Assembly (NCBI GenBank): GCA_002412925.1
Contig: DHVZ01000054.1
Span: 1-30,877 of the forward strand
Direction: 5' to 3'
DNA: 30,877 nt
Source of the DNA: Anaerolineales bacterium UBA5195
GTDB lineage: Bacteria; Chloroflexota; Anaerolineae; Anaerolineales; Villigracilaceae
Each line of letters begins with the position of its first letter. Position 1 is the stretch's first letter. The notes under the pieces are model-generated. The model had not been told where the DNA came from and did no database searches. It saw only the letters and a list, made by a program, of their open reading frames with translations. The translations under genes and the position numbers were made by a program. Below are positions 25,525-30,877 of this stretch, one piece after another.

Positions 25525-26010
25525 TCACTCCTTTTCGGTATGGATCGGCGGGGTCGGCACACTGGCCAGCTTGAACAGGCGCTGGATCTGCTTCCTGGCC
25601 CAGACCAGGTCTTCAGCGCGGTTGTAGATGGTCTGTTTGCCATTCACATTCCGGCGCGTCTCAGAATCGGTGAAGCGCTCACTGAGAGTATCTGCCAGGG
25701 CATAGGCGGCTGTCGATAAGTTCAGGCCGACAATCGCCTCACCCTCCCAACGCCAGTGGACCGAGGCGACATAGGCGCAGTCTTTGGCGAAAGCCCCGGG
25801 AAACAGCTTCGAGATGACCGGTTCCCAGCCTTGCGGGTAATCTGCGGGCGTGCACCAGATCTGGAAGCCAGCCGTGCCGGCCTCGAACAGGGCTTCGGGC
25901 GAGGGATTGCTGCCGATGTCCAGTTTGCGCGCCATTTCAAGCACCGGCTTGAGGCGACGGTGTTCGGAACTGAAGGATGGCTGGATGTGGGTCAGAAAAG
26001 AGCTTTGCAT
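25525..26010 (-). CDS. Unknown cytoplasmic protein
   Basis: This 161-residue protein has no recognised domain. It contains a central aromatic segment (VASVHWRWEGEAIVGLN) and a helical, basic C-terminal part (NRAEDLVWARKQIQRLFKLA). The ATG at 26010 has TAGGTGGGG just upstream, inside and after the stop of the previous gene. An open frame continues far upstream in antisense to that gene and is not used. Spacing of 7 nt to the upstream gene and 5 nt to the downstream gene places it in a tight run of small accessory genes of the secretion-like locus. Confidence 0.65.
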   Translation of the reverse strand: MQSSFLTHIQPSFSSEHRRLKPVLEMARKLDIGSNPSPEALFEAGTAGFQIWCTPADYPQGWEPVISKLFPGAFAKDCAYVASVHWRWEGEAIVGLNLSTAAYALADTLSERFTDSETRRNVNGKQTIYNRAEDLVWARKQIQRLFKLASVPTPPIHTEKE

Positions 26011-26017
26011 ACCCCAC

Positions 26018-26599
26018 CTACCAATCCTCGGCCAAAGGTTGGCCGCCGTAGAGATCGCCGCCGCTGATGCGGTCTTCGAAATAGGCTTCCAGGTGTTCAT
26101 CTTCGACCAAGACCGGATGGGTTCCGGACGCGCAGAAATGTTCATCCGCTTGCGCCCATATACCCTGGATCTTGATGATCTGGTCGCGAAAGTCTTCGGC
26201 CTGTTCGCGCTGATCAAAGTCGGCCAGGCATTCCAGGCCGCCAGCGATCAGGTGTCCGTAAACCGACCAGACACAAAGGGCGGGATCATCCTCGTCAGAT
26301 TGTTCCAGGATGACCTGGCCTTTTTCATCTTTACCGACTGCCAGGCAGGGGTGGACTTCGAAGTGATCGAAGCGATTGTCTGCTGCCAGTTGGGCCAGCA
26401 GGCACTGCCGGGCGTTTTGCTGCTCAGCGCCATAGGGAATGGCGTCTGCCCAACCCTGTGGAATATCGTGCAGCCCTTGGATGGGCTCGACCGACTCGAC
26501 ATCCTGCGGGTTGTCCACAGAGAGTGCCAGCTTGCGCGCCTCGACCAGATTTTCCGCCAGGATGACTCGCGTGATTTTGACGGTGTAGAGCTGTTGCAT
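26018..26599 (-). CDS. Unknown acidic protein
   Basis: This 193-residue, strongly acidic protein is not one I can name. It begins with a strand-helix unit, YTVKITRVILAENLVEARKLALS, which resembles small alpha/beta domains. The rest is rich in Asp and Glu (QSDEDDPALCVWSVYG; LVEDEHLEAYFEDRISGGD). No signal peptide or membrane span is present. AAGGAG lies 7 nt before the ATG. It is the first gene after the terminator hairpin at 26639-26677 and leads the group 26599-25250. Confidence 0.65.
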   Translation of the reverse strand: MQQLYTVKITRVILAENLVEARKLALSVDNPQDVESVEPIQGLHDIPQGWADAIPYGAEQQNARQCLLAQLAADNRFDHFEVHPCLAVGKDEKGQVILEQSDEDDPALCVWSVYGHLIAGGLECLADFDQREQAEDFRDQIIKIQGIWAQADEHFCASGTHPVLVEDEHLEAYFEDRISGGDLYGGQPLAEDW

Positions 26600-26638
26600 C
26601 TTGTTCTCCTTGCCGGATGACCGGCAGCTTGTCTAAAA

Positions 26639-26677
26639 ATGCAAACAGGGAGGATCGCTTGATCTCCCTGTTTGCAT
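26639..26677 (-). terminator. Intrinsic terminator for minus-strand genes
   Basis: The arms ATGCAAACAGGGAGGATC and GATCTCCCTGTTTGCAT pair fully except for one bulged G, with a 4-nt loop. Read on the minus strand, the stem runs into TTTTTAGAC, a U-tract. It lies downstream of the 26756-26956 gene and upstream of the 26599 start. It should end the transcript of the membrane and zinc-ribbon genes. Confidence 0.75.
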
Positions 26678-26755
26678 GGGTGGACGGCTTGCGCCAATCC
26701 GGGATGTGTTTGATTCGTTGTAGGGTTTTGTTTCTGGGTGGCTGTGCGGGATGGG

Positions 26756-26956
26756 TTACAGATCGCGTACCCATTCTGCATCAACCACGTCTTCAGTTGG
26801 GATATGGACTACCGCCCTGACTGGGTGGGTCAGTACCCACAGCCAGCGGATGGTTCTGCCGGTCAGGCCGACGACGAGCGCCAGGCCAAACAGACCCCAG
26901 ACTCCCATGACTGCGAATTGGATTGCCCCGCGGAGGATGACATCGATGGGCTGCAT
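26756..26956 (-). CDS. Small membrane protein
   Basis: This 66-residue protein has one long or two short hydrophobic segments (GAIQFAVMGVWGLFGLALVVGL, then IRWLWVLTHPVRAVVHI). A charged C-terminus follows (EDVVDAEWVRDL). GAGAGGCGAC precedes the ATG. It probably sits in the inner membrane and could be a minor part of the nearby secretion-like machine. I do not recognise a family. It starts 8 nt after the stop of the zinc-ribbon-like gene, and the terminator follows its stop. Confidence 0.6.
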   Translation of the reverse strand: MQPIDVILRGAIQFAVMGVWGLFGLALVVGLTGRTIRWLWVLTHPVRAVVHIPTEDVVDAEWVRDL

Positions 26957-26964
26957 GTCGCCTC

Positions 26965-27174
26965 TCAGAAGGCATAACTGCGCAGGTCACAGTTGTTTTT
27001 GCAGAAGACGAACGGGATGGAGTAGCCTCCGGTGGTCAGCGGATCCAGCGTTCCCAGGCGCAGGGCTTCCCCGCATTCGGGGCAGTGCGCTTCCAGGAGC
27101 GGCGAGTCAACTACCGGGAGGAGAATATTGCCATCCCCACCCATTTTAAGGAACAGTGTGTCAGTTACAGCCAT
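26965..27174 (-). CDS. Small zinc-ribbon-like protein
   Basis: This 69-residue protein has two cysteine pairs, CPECG and FCKNNC, about 28 residues apart, which could bind one zinc ion as a zinc ribbon. The N-terminal part (MAVTDTLFLKMGGDGNILLP) is hydrophobic but too short to be a clear signal peptide. The ATG at 27174 has AAGGAGG 5 nt upstream; an upstream ATG has no such site. Role unknown. It heads a two-gene unit with the small membrane protein. Confidence 0.6.
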   Translation of the reverse strand: MAVTDTLFLKMGGDGNILLPVVDSPLLEAHCPECGEALRLGTLDPLTTGGYSIPFVFCKNNCDLRSYAF

Positions 27175-27369
27175 TTGAGCCTCCTTGTGCTGTGGCTGTC
27201 GCCACAGTAGCTTGCCGAGTTGTTGTCCCGGCTGATGAATGAATTTGCCGGGGAGATACCCGGCCTGCACCTGCCAGTGGCAGCCGCAAATGGATTGAGT
27301 GTTTCCCGTGTGTCGGAGCGATGCTCCGGTGCTTGTGGTACAGCTATTCAGTTGGTAAGATGCAAAAAG

Positions 27370-27451
27370 CCAACGTTTGTAAAACTAGGTTCATCGAAAG
27401 ATGAACCAACGTTCAAAATAAAAGCCTACGTTCGAAAAACCAACCAACGTT
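27370..27451. repeat. Four CCWACGTT direct repeats plus GAAA-loop hairpin
   Basis: CCAACGTT, CCAACGTT, CCTACGTT and CCAACGTT begin at 27370, 27406, 27425 and 27444, giving spacings of 36, 19 and 19 bp. Between the first two lies a perfect 8-bp stem, GGTTCATC-GAAA-GATGAACC (27388-27407). Spacing near two helical turns suggests a protein lined up on one face of the DNA. An operator, iteron or transfer-related site are all possible. Confidence 0.6.
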
Positions 27452-27495
27452 GAGATGCAGTATCAACAACCCTTCAGGGTAGGTTGATAAATTGA

Positions 27496-27524
27496 TCCTG
27501 TCCATCCATAAAGGATGAACAGGA
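27496..27524 (-). terminator. Terminator-like hairpin after the 151-residue gene
   Basis: The arms TCCTGTCCATCC and GGATGAACAGGA pair with one mismatch around a 5-nt loop. The hairpin lies 17 nt past the stop at 27542 on the minus strand. The sequence after the stem is only weakly T-rich (ATCAATTTATC), so termination may be partial. Confidence 0.5.
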
Positions 27525-27541
27525 CGGATTTACCAGCCTGC

Positions 27542-27997
27542 TTATTCCGGACTGGAAGTCACCGGACACTGATTGCCATCCAGAATGACTTGTTTGAATG
27601 CTTTCAAAACACCCTGGGCCATTTCGGTGATTTCGCACAGGGCGCGTCCCAGATCGTACAGGCTGTAAATGCGCACTGGACTGGCGAGTTCCATGTAATT
27701 CGCGACCAGGAAATAGTCAGCCTCCGGCGTTGCTCCTTTGTGAAAGGAGAGCGAAAGCAAACCAAAGCCATCCAACACATCCTCCACATCACAGATAATG
27801 TTCTCGTCGCCATTGGAATAGCACTCGACAAAGGGTACATGTTCTGGTGCGATGCGGGCGAACAGAGCTTGCGCGCGGGCTTCCAGGGTGGCGATCACCT
27901 GGTCGTGTTTTTCGTAATACTCGCCCATTGCCTCGCTTACCAGGTCACTGGTTGCGAGAAAGCCAAGTTCTTGCTGGGGGGTTGTTTCTTCAGACAT
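27542..27997 (-). CDS. Unknown acidic soluble protein
   Basis: This 151-residue protein is largely helical and acidic (MSEETTPQQELGFLATSD; ICDVEDVLDGFG; LYDLGRALCEITEMAQG). No signal peptide or membrane span is seen. I do not recognise a family. AGGAG lies 5 nt before the ATG. It starts 23 nt after the VirB6-like gene and is the last gene before the terminator-like hairpin, so it belongs to the same transcript as the membrane and exported proteins upstream. Confidence 0.65.
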   Translation of the reverse strand: MSEETTPQQELGFLATSDLVSEAMGEYYEKHDQVIATLEARAQALFARIAPEHVPFVECYSNGDENIICDVEDVLDGFGLLSLSFHKGATPEADYFLVANYMELASPVRIYSLYDLGRALCEITEMAQGVLKAFKQVILDGNQCPVTSSPE

Positions 27998-28020
27998 GTT
28001 TTCTCCTAAAAAATATGGGT

Positions 28021-28755
28021 TTATCGCCCACCCCGGTCACGTAACATGGCGAGCATGTCCGCGTAGGATGCGAGCGGGTTGACAAGCGAAACTGGGTTTT
28101 GAAATAGTTTCTGGACCAGGAGCGAAAAATAGCCCAGGGGGATCACCAACCAAAGTGCCCAAACGATGACCGTGGTGACATTCCCGCGCGTGTTGGCGAC
28201 GATATTCACGGCGGTCTGTGCGGTGCCAAGCATGCCGGCCCAGGCCTCGGGTGAGACTTCGCTGGTCATGTTCAGATATAGACGGCTGCCGATAACGGCC
28301 AGCGCGTAAACAGCCACCCCGGATTTTACAAACCAGAGCAGGTTGAAGCGTTGGGCCGGGGAGATCAGAACCGCCCCGAGGCCCGTGAGCCACATGGCTG
28401 TGCCGATCCAGGGCACCGGCGCGCCCATGCCCCATTGCGCCCCGAACCACAGGAAAAACACCCCGGCAGTCAGAATTTGCGCGGTGCGGGTGATCGGCGG
28501 ACTTTCTCCCCGGCCCTGGCGCAGTGGGCGCGAACCGGAGAGCTGCTGGACGGTGCTGTCTACCACCATGGCCATAACGGTTGCTGCGCCGGCACTGAGC
28601 AAGGCGCTTAGTGATCCGACCAAGGCATAGACCAGCCATAACAGGCCATTCAGCAGGTAGATGGGCAGGTCGAGCAGGAAAGAGTTGATCTGGTCGAAAA
28701 TCATGGTTTTTGCCATAACAGAGTGATGAAGGCTGGTTGTCAGCAAGGAGATCAT
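28021..28755 (-). CDS. Multi-pass membrane protein, VirB6/TrbL-like
   Basis: This protein of about 244 residues has roughly six hydrophobic segments, including LPIYLLNGLLWLVYALVG, QILTAGVFFLWFG, WIGTAMWLTGLGAVL, WFVKSGVAVYALAVIGS and VTTVIVWALWLVIPLGYF. The number and placing of spans, and the neighbourhood of a VirB4-like ATPase, suggest a VirB6/TrbL-type channel subunit of a type IV secretion apparatus; sequence motifs alone do not prove it. The start is uncertain. No ATG has a good ribosome-binding site, and a signal-like stretch ending SVMA begins before 28755, so translation may be coupled to the upstream gene. The C-terminus (SLVNPLASYADMLAMLRDRG) is cytoplasmic-looking. Confidence 0.65.
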   Translation of the reverse strand: MISLLTTSLHHSVMAKTMIFDQINSFLLDLPIYLLNGLLWLVYALVGSLSALLSAGAATVMAMVVDSTVQQLSGSRPLRQGRGESPPITRTAQILTAGVFFLWFGAQWGMGAPVPWIGTAMWLTGLGAVLISPAQRFNLLWFVKSGVAVYALAVIGSRLYLNMTSEVSPEAWAGMLGTAQTAVNIVANTRGNVTTVIVWALWLVIPLGYFSLLVQKLFQNPVSLVNPLASYADMLAMLRDRGGR

Positions 28756-28799
28756 AAGGAATGTGCCGATCGTGAAGATCAGGCGCTGCTCTTCACGGA

Positions 28800-30194
28800 T
28801 TACGGCAGAGTGCCACCGCTGGTCGAGGCGTCGATCAGAGTGGGCAGGATGACCCATACCTTCAGGTCTCCGGTTTGGCTCAGAACGCGCGGTTGGGTGA
28901 TCATTGTGCCGTTGAAAAAGGTGCCTGCTGTATTGACCGAAACCAGCAGGTCAAATATGCCAGGGTCGGCAAAGGGCACTTGTAGGGCAGACAAGTTGAA
29001 GGTGCAGGTGCCGCCTCCGCAACCAGTGCTTGGAGAGCTGTAGCGCTTCAAGTCGAACCAACCCTGGTGCACGAAGGCGCCGTACCAGGTGGCTCCCAGG
29101 TCACTGACAATCCAATCACGACTGGCCCCCGACAGCGTTGCGGTTGCCCGAGAGTTGGTGATTTGTTCGGGCAGGGTTTCAGTGTGTGCGCGGCAGCCTT
29201 TGAATACCTGTACGTTGCGGCAGGTTAGCGGAATGTCGTTGATGCCGCCACGGCAGACTTCTTCGGTTTCGAAAATGGGTTCATGCCAGGTGTAAATCAC
29301 TGGTGGAATGGAGACGGAAGCCTGCACATCCGCGCCGCGTTCTTCAGGGTCCTGGCCAACCACCAACGGGTAGCTGGGCGCTGAGGCCGAAATGGACAGG
29401 GAAGGCTGGGCCTGCGAAATGGACGGCCCGGGGCAGGACGGGGGTGGGGTTTGAGTTGCTTCAGGAGTTGCGGCAATCTCGGTTGGGGGCAATCCGCAAG
29501 CAACTGGGTTGACAAGGCACAACTCAGGTGGGCAGCCAGTTGGAGAACTTACACAGGAGTCGTAGAGCAGGGCAATTAAGTAAATATTCTGGTCGGTTAA
29601 AGACGTGATCAGAAGTTGTTGAAAGATATTCCAGGTATCTCCCCGCGGGTCGAGAAATGCCCAGATATTGCCGGGGTTGTTGATCAACGCATCGGCAAAC
29701 TGATCTGCCTGTACCTGGGTGATGCCGCTGTTTTCCCCAAGCATCTGAAAAATGTTGCTTAGAAGTTGTTGCGGTGTGGTGTTGCCACCAGCCAGGGAGC
29801 CGGCGATTTGGATTGCCAAACTTCCTCCCATACCCACTTCACCATTGGAATTGATCAGCCCGGATGCGGTGGGGTTCATCGCCATAAAAAACAGGGTGGA
29901 GGCTGTAGGGGTCATCATGGTGGAACCGTCTGGAGCTGTATAAACATGGTAGGTGGCTTCCATGCTGATGCCCCAGTCGGCCAAGGGCCCGAGGTCGGGC
30001 ATCCAGTCGGCGGGCTGGCTGATTTCGCCGCCATCGATGACGCCGGGTTGCAGCGTTCCATCTGCCTGGAAGAAATCTCCCCAATTGGCTGAGCCCTCAG
30101 ATCCAGAACCGCTTTGAGCCAGGACGGGTAGTGTCAGACTGAAGACAGCCAGGATGGTTGTCAACAAAGATAAGAAATTTTTGGAGGAAATCAT
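28800..30194 (-). CDS. Large secreted protein of the secretion-like locus
   Basis: This 464-residue protein has a classical signal peptide (MISSKNFLSLLTTILAVFSL, then TLPVLAQ, cleavage near residue 26). An alpha-helical domain follows to about residue 200. Next come a cysteine cluster (SCVSSPTGCPPELCLVNPVACG) and a Thr/Pro-rich linker (TPEATQTPPPSCPGP). The C-terminal part is beta-rich, with more cysteines (EEVCRGG, LTCRN, GCRAHT, TGCGGGTCTFN), probably disulfide-bonded. It is most likely exported or envelope-associated. I do not recognise a family. CAGGAG precedes the ATG, which overlaps the stop of the upstream gene as ATGA. Confidence 0.7.
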   Translation of the reverse strand: MISSKNFLSLLTTILAVFSLTLPVLAQSGSGSEGSANWGDFFQADGTLQPGVIDGGEISQPADWMPDLGPLADWGISMEATYHVYTAPDGSTMMTPTASTLFFMAMNPTASGLINSNGEVGMGGSLAIQIAGSLAGGNTTPQQLLSNIFQMLGENSGITQVQADQFADALINNPGNIWAFLDPRGDTWNIFQQLLITSLTDQNIYLIALLYDSCVSSPTGCPPELCLVNPVACGLPPTEIAATPEATQTPPPSCPGPSISQAQPSLSISASAPSYPLVVGQDPEERGADVQASVSIPPVIYTWHEPIFETEEVCRGGINDIPLTCRNVQVFKGCRAHTETLPEQITNSRATATLSGASRDWIVSDLGATWYGAFVHQGWFDLKRYSSPSTGCGGGTCTFNLSALQVPFADPGIFDLLVSVNTAGTFFNGTMITQPRVLSQTGDLKVWVILPTLIDASTSGGTLP

Positions 30195-30709
30195 TGCTTG
30201 TTCTCCTGATCAAAGCGGATGCGCTCGAACTTCCAATCGGCATCGGTGGTTTTACTCACAATCACCTGGGTGGTACTGTTGTTCTTTTCCCCGGTATCCG
30301 GGTTGGAGCAGACAGTTTTCAGCTCCCAGATTTCAACCTCGGAAGGTTCCTGAATCGCCATAACCTGGGATGCGGAAGTCGCCTTGCATTCCAAACGCAG
30401 GTTTTTCTTTTCGACCGACGGCCAGAGCATTGGGGCGAAGGCTTCAGTGGTCGCTTTGCAGCCAGTGGACGTGGAAACCTGGCACACTTTCTCGATCCAG
30501 GTAGCCTTACCTGCTTTGGCATCCACAGACAGGAAAGCCTCCACGCCGGCGCGGGCAGCTGCTTCGGCGGTTATCCCGATTGGTTCTTGGGCAAATAAGT
30601 TGGGGATACGGGGCACGATGATGAAGCCGGCCGTCACGAGCATCAGGGAAACGATCAGGATGGTCACAATGCGGGTGGGACTGATGACGATTTCTTTGTT
30701 GCGTTTCAT
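30191..30709 (-). CDS. Single-pass membrane-anchored extracytoplasmic protein
   Basis: This 172-residue protein has a short positive N-terminus (MKRNKEIVISPTR), one membrane span (IVTILIVSLMLVTAGFIIVP, residues 14-33) and an extracytoplasmic domain of about 135 residues with four cysteines. The topology, and an end reading WKFERIRF, recall VirB8/NTF2-like subunits of type IV systems, but this is a weak resemblance. I chose the ATG at 30709, which has GGAGGTG 3 nt upstream. It is coupled to the secreted protein gene by ATGA. The unit starts here, after the terminator at 30774-30832. Confidence 0.65.
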   Translation of the reverse strand: MKRNKEIVISPTRIVTILIVSLMLVTAGFIIVPRIPNLFAQEPIGITAEAAARAGVEAFLSVDAKAGKATWIEKVCQVSTSTGCKATTEAFAPMLWPSVEKKNLRLECKATSASQVMAIQEPSEVEIWELKTVCSNPDTGEKNNSTTQVIVSKTTDADWKFERIRFDQENKQ

Positions 30710-30773
30710 GGACACCTCCAGTTGGTTTATGTGTTGGCCAACGCTCTGAAATTTTCGTGAGATTAAACGCAAA

Positions 30774-30832
30774 AAGCGACCACCAGCGCAGGTGCTCTTT
30801 GAATCCCAAAGAGATTGCGTTAGTGGTCGCTT
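30774..30832 (-). terminator. Intrinsic terminator at the right edge
   Basis: The arms AAGCGACCAC (30774-30783) and GTGGTCGCTT (30823-30832) pair perfectly, and an inner stem CTCTTTG / CAAAGAG (30795-30801, 30807-30813) strengthens the structure. Read on the minus strand, the stem continues into TTTTTGCG. It should end a transcript that enters from the right of the window. Confidence 0.7.
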
Positions 30833-30843
30833 CCAAGGTTAAA

Positions 30844-30877
30844 TTACAGAAGGTAACTCACCTTACGCAGAGATAGC
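30844..30877 (-). CDS. Possible 3' end of a gene entering from the right
   Basis: One minus-strand frame (LSLRKVSYLL, then TAA at 30844-30846) runs off the window edge and stops 11 bp before the terminator. The other two minus-strand frames close earlier. Only ten residues are visible, so the identity cannot be told. Confidence 0.2.
   Translation of the reverse strand, partial: LSLRKVSYLL

Larger units (their letters stand above)
27175..27541. other. 367-bp intergenic region rich in hairpins and short repeats
   Basis: No gene is supported here. Reading along plus, it holds a hairpin CTGTGGC-TGTC-GCCACAG (27190-27207), a hairpin CGGAGC-GAT-GCTCCG near 27313-27327, a hairpin with GAAA loop (27388-27407), four CCWACGTT repeats (27370-27451) and a terminator-like hairpin (27496-27524). 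The promoter of the zinc-ribbon/membrane unit should lie here. The density of elements suggests a regulatory or replication/transfer site. Confidence 0.6.

Noticed and set aside
25850..26620. 256-codon plus-strand frame
   Set aside because: It is antisense to two small genes that have good ribosome-binding sites and tight operon spacing.
27370..27451. CRISPR-like array
   Set aside because: The repeats are only 8 bp with uneven 11-28 bp gaps, and no cas genes are present.
27220..27453. 77-codon plus-strand frame in the repeat-rich gap
   Set aside because: It runs through hairpins and repeats, has no ribosome-binding site and does not look like a protein.
1..30877. tRNA or rRNA genes
   Set aside because: No cloverleaf-forming segment or rRNA-like sequence was recognised in the intergenic gaps on reading both strands; a covariance-model search was not possible.

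Overview
The window comes from a bacterial chromosome of moderately high GC. The gene set fits a Chloroflexota (Anaerolineae-like) genome: a short DnaE, RecD2, a nuclease-fused DinG/Rad3-type helicase, and a large serine-rich secretion-type ATPase. That assignment is an impression from gene content, not a phylogenetic result. No rRNA, tRNA or CRISPR array was seen.

Layout. (1) 1-1056: AT-rich spacer, then a decayed IS4-family transposase broken by two frameshifts and two stops. (2) 1050-8892: DNA-repair block. A nuclease-helicase fusion (-) and dnaE (+) diverge from a 55-bp gap and are followed by recD2 (+). All three lack a clear Shine-Dalgarno and have a TANNNT box 4-9 nt before the start, suggesting leaderless mRNAs. 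(3) 9001-9681: an AbrB-type antitoxin / PIN toxin pair behind an inverted-repeat operator. (4) 9777-10811: a DUF2804 protein. (5) 11053-16933: a complete type I restriction-modification operon, hsdR-hsdM-hsdS. (6) 17125-20815: six same-strand genes directly downstream. They comprise a possible degenerate nuclease, a UDG-superfamily-like protein, a family-6 (hypoxanthine) DNA glycosylase, an HhH-GPD-like protein whose stop overlaps the start of a PD-(D/E)XK-like nuclease, and a second PD-(D/E)XK-like protein. This glycosylase-plus-nuclease group is the best candidate for an undescribed system, presumably defence by base excision and cleavage. (7) 20883-30877, minus strand: a nucleotidyltransferase, a 1184-residue VirB4/HerA-like ATPase with an internal hexapeptide-repeat region, a run of small unknown proteins, a VirB6/TrbL-like multi-pass membrane protein, a large secreted protein and a single-pass membrane-anchored protein. 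This looks like a type IV secretion or conjugation-related locus, with hairpin terminators between gene groups and a short array of CCWACGTT repeats.

How the genes may work together. The repair helicases and polymerase form a housekeeping or translesion group. The RM operon and the following glycosylases and nucleases look like a defence island. The minus-strand block carries an envelope-spanning machine whose ATPase, polytopic membrane subunit and exported subunits are co-oriented. The convergent junction at 20816-20882 separates the last two modules.
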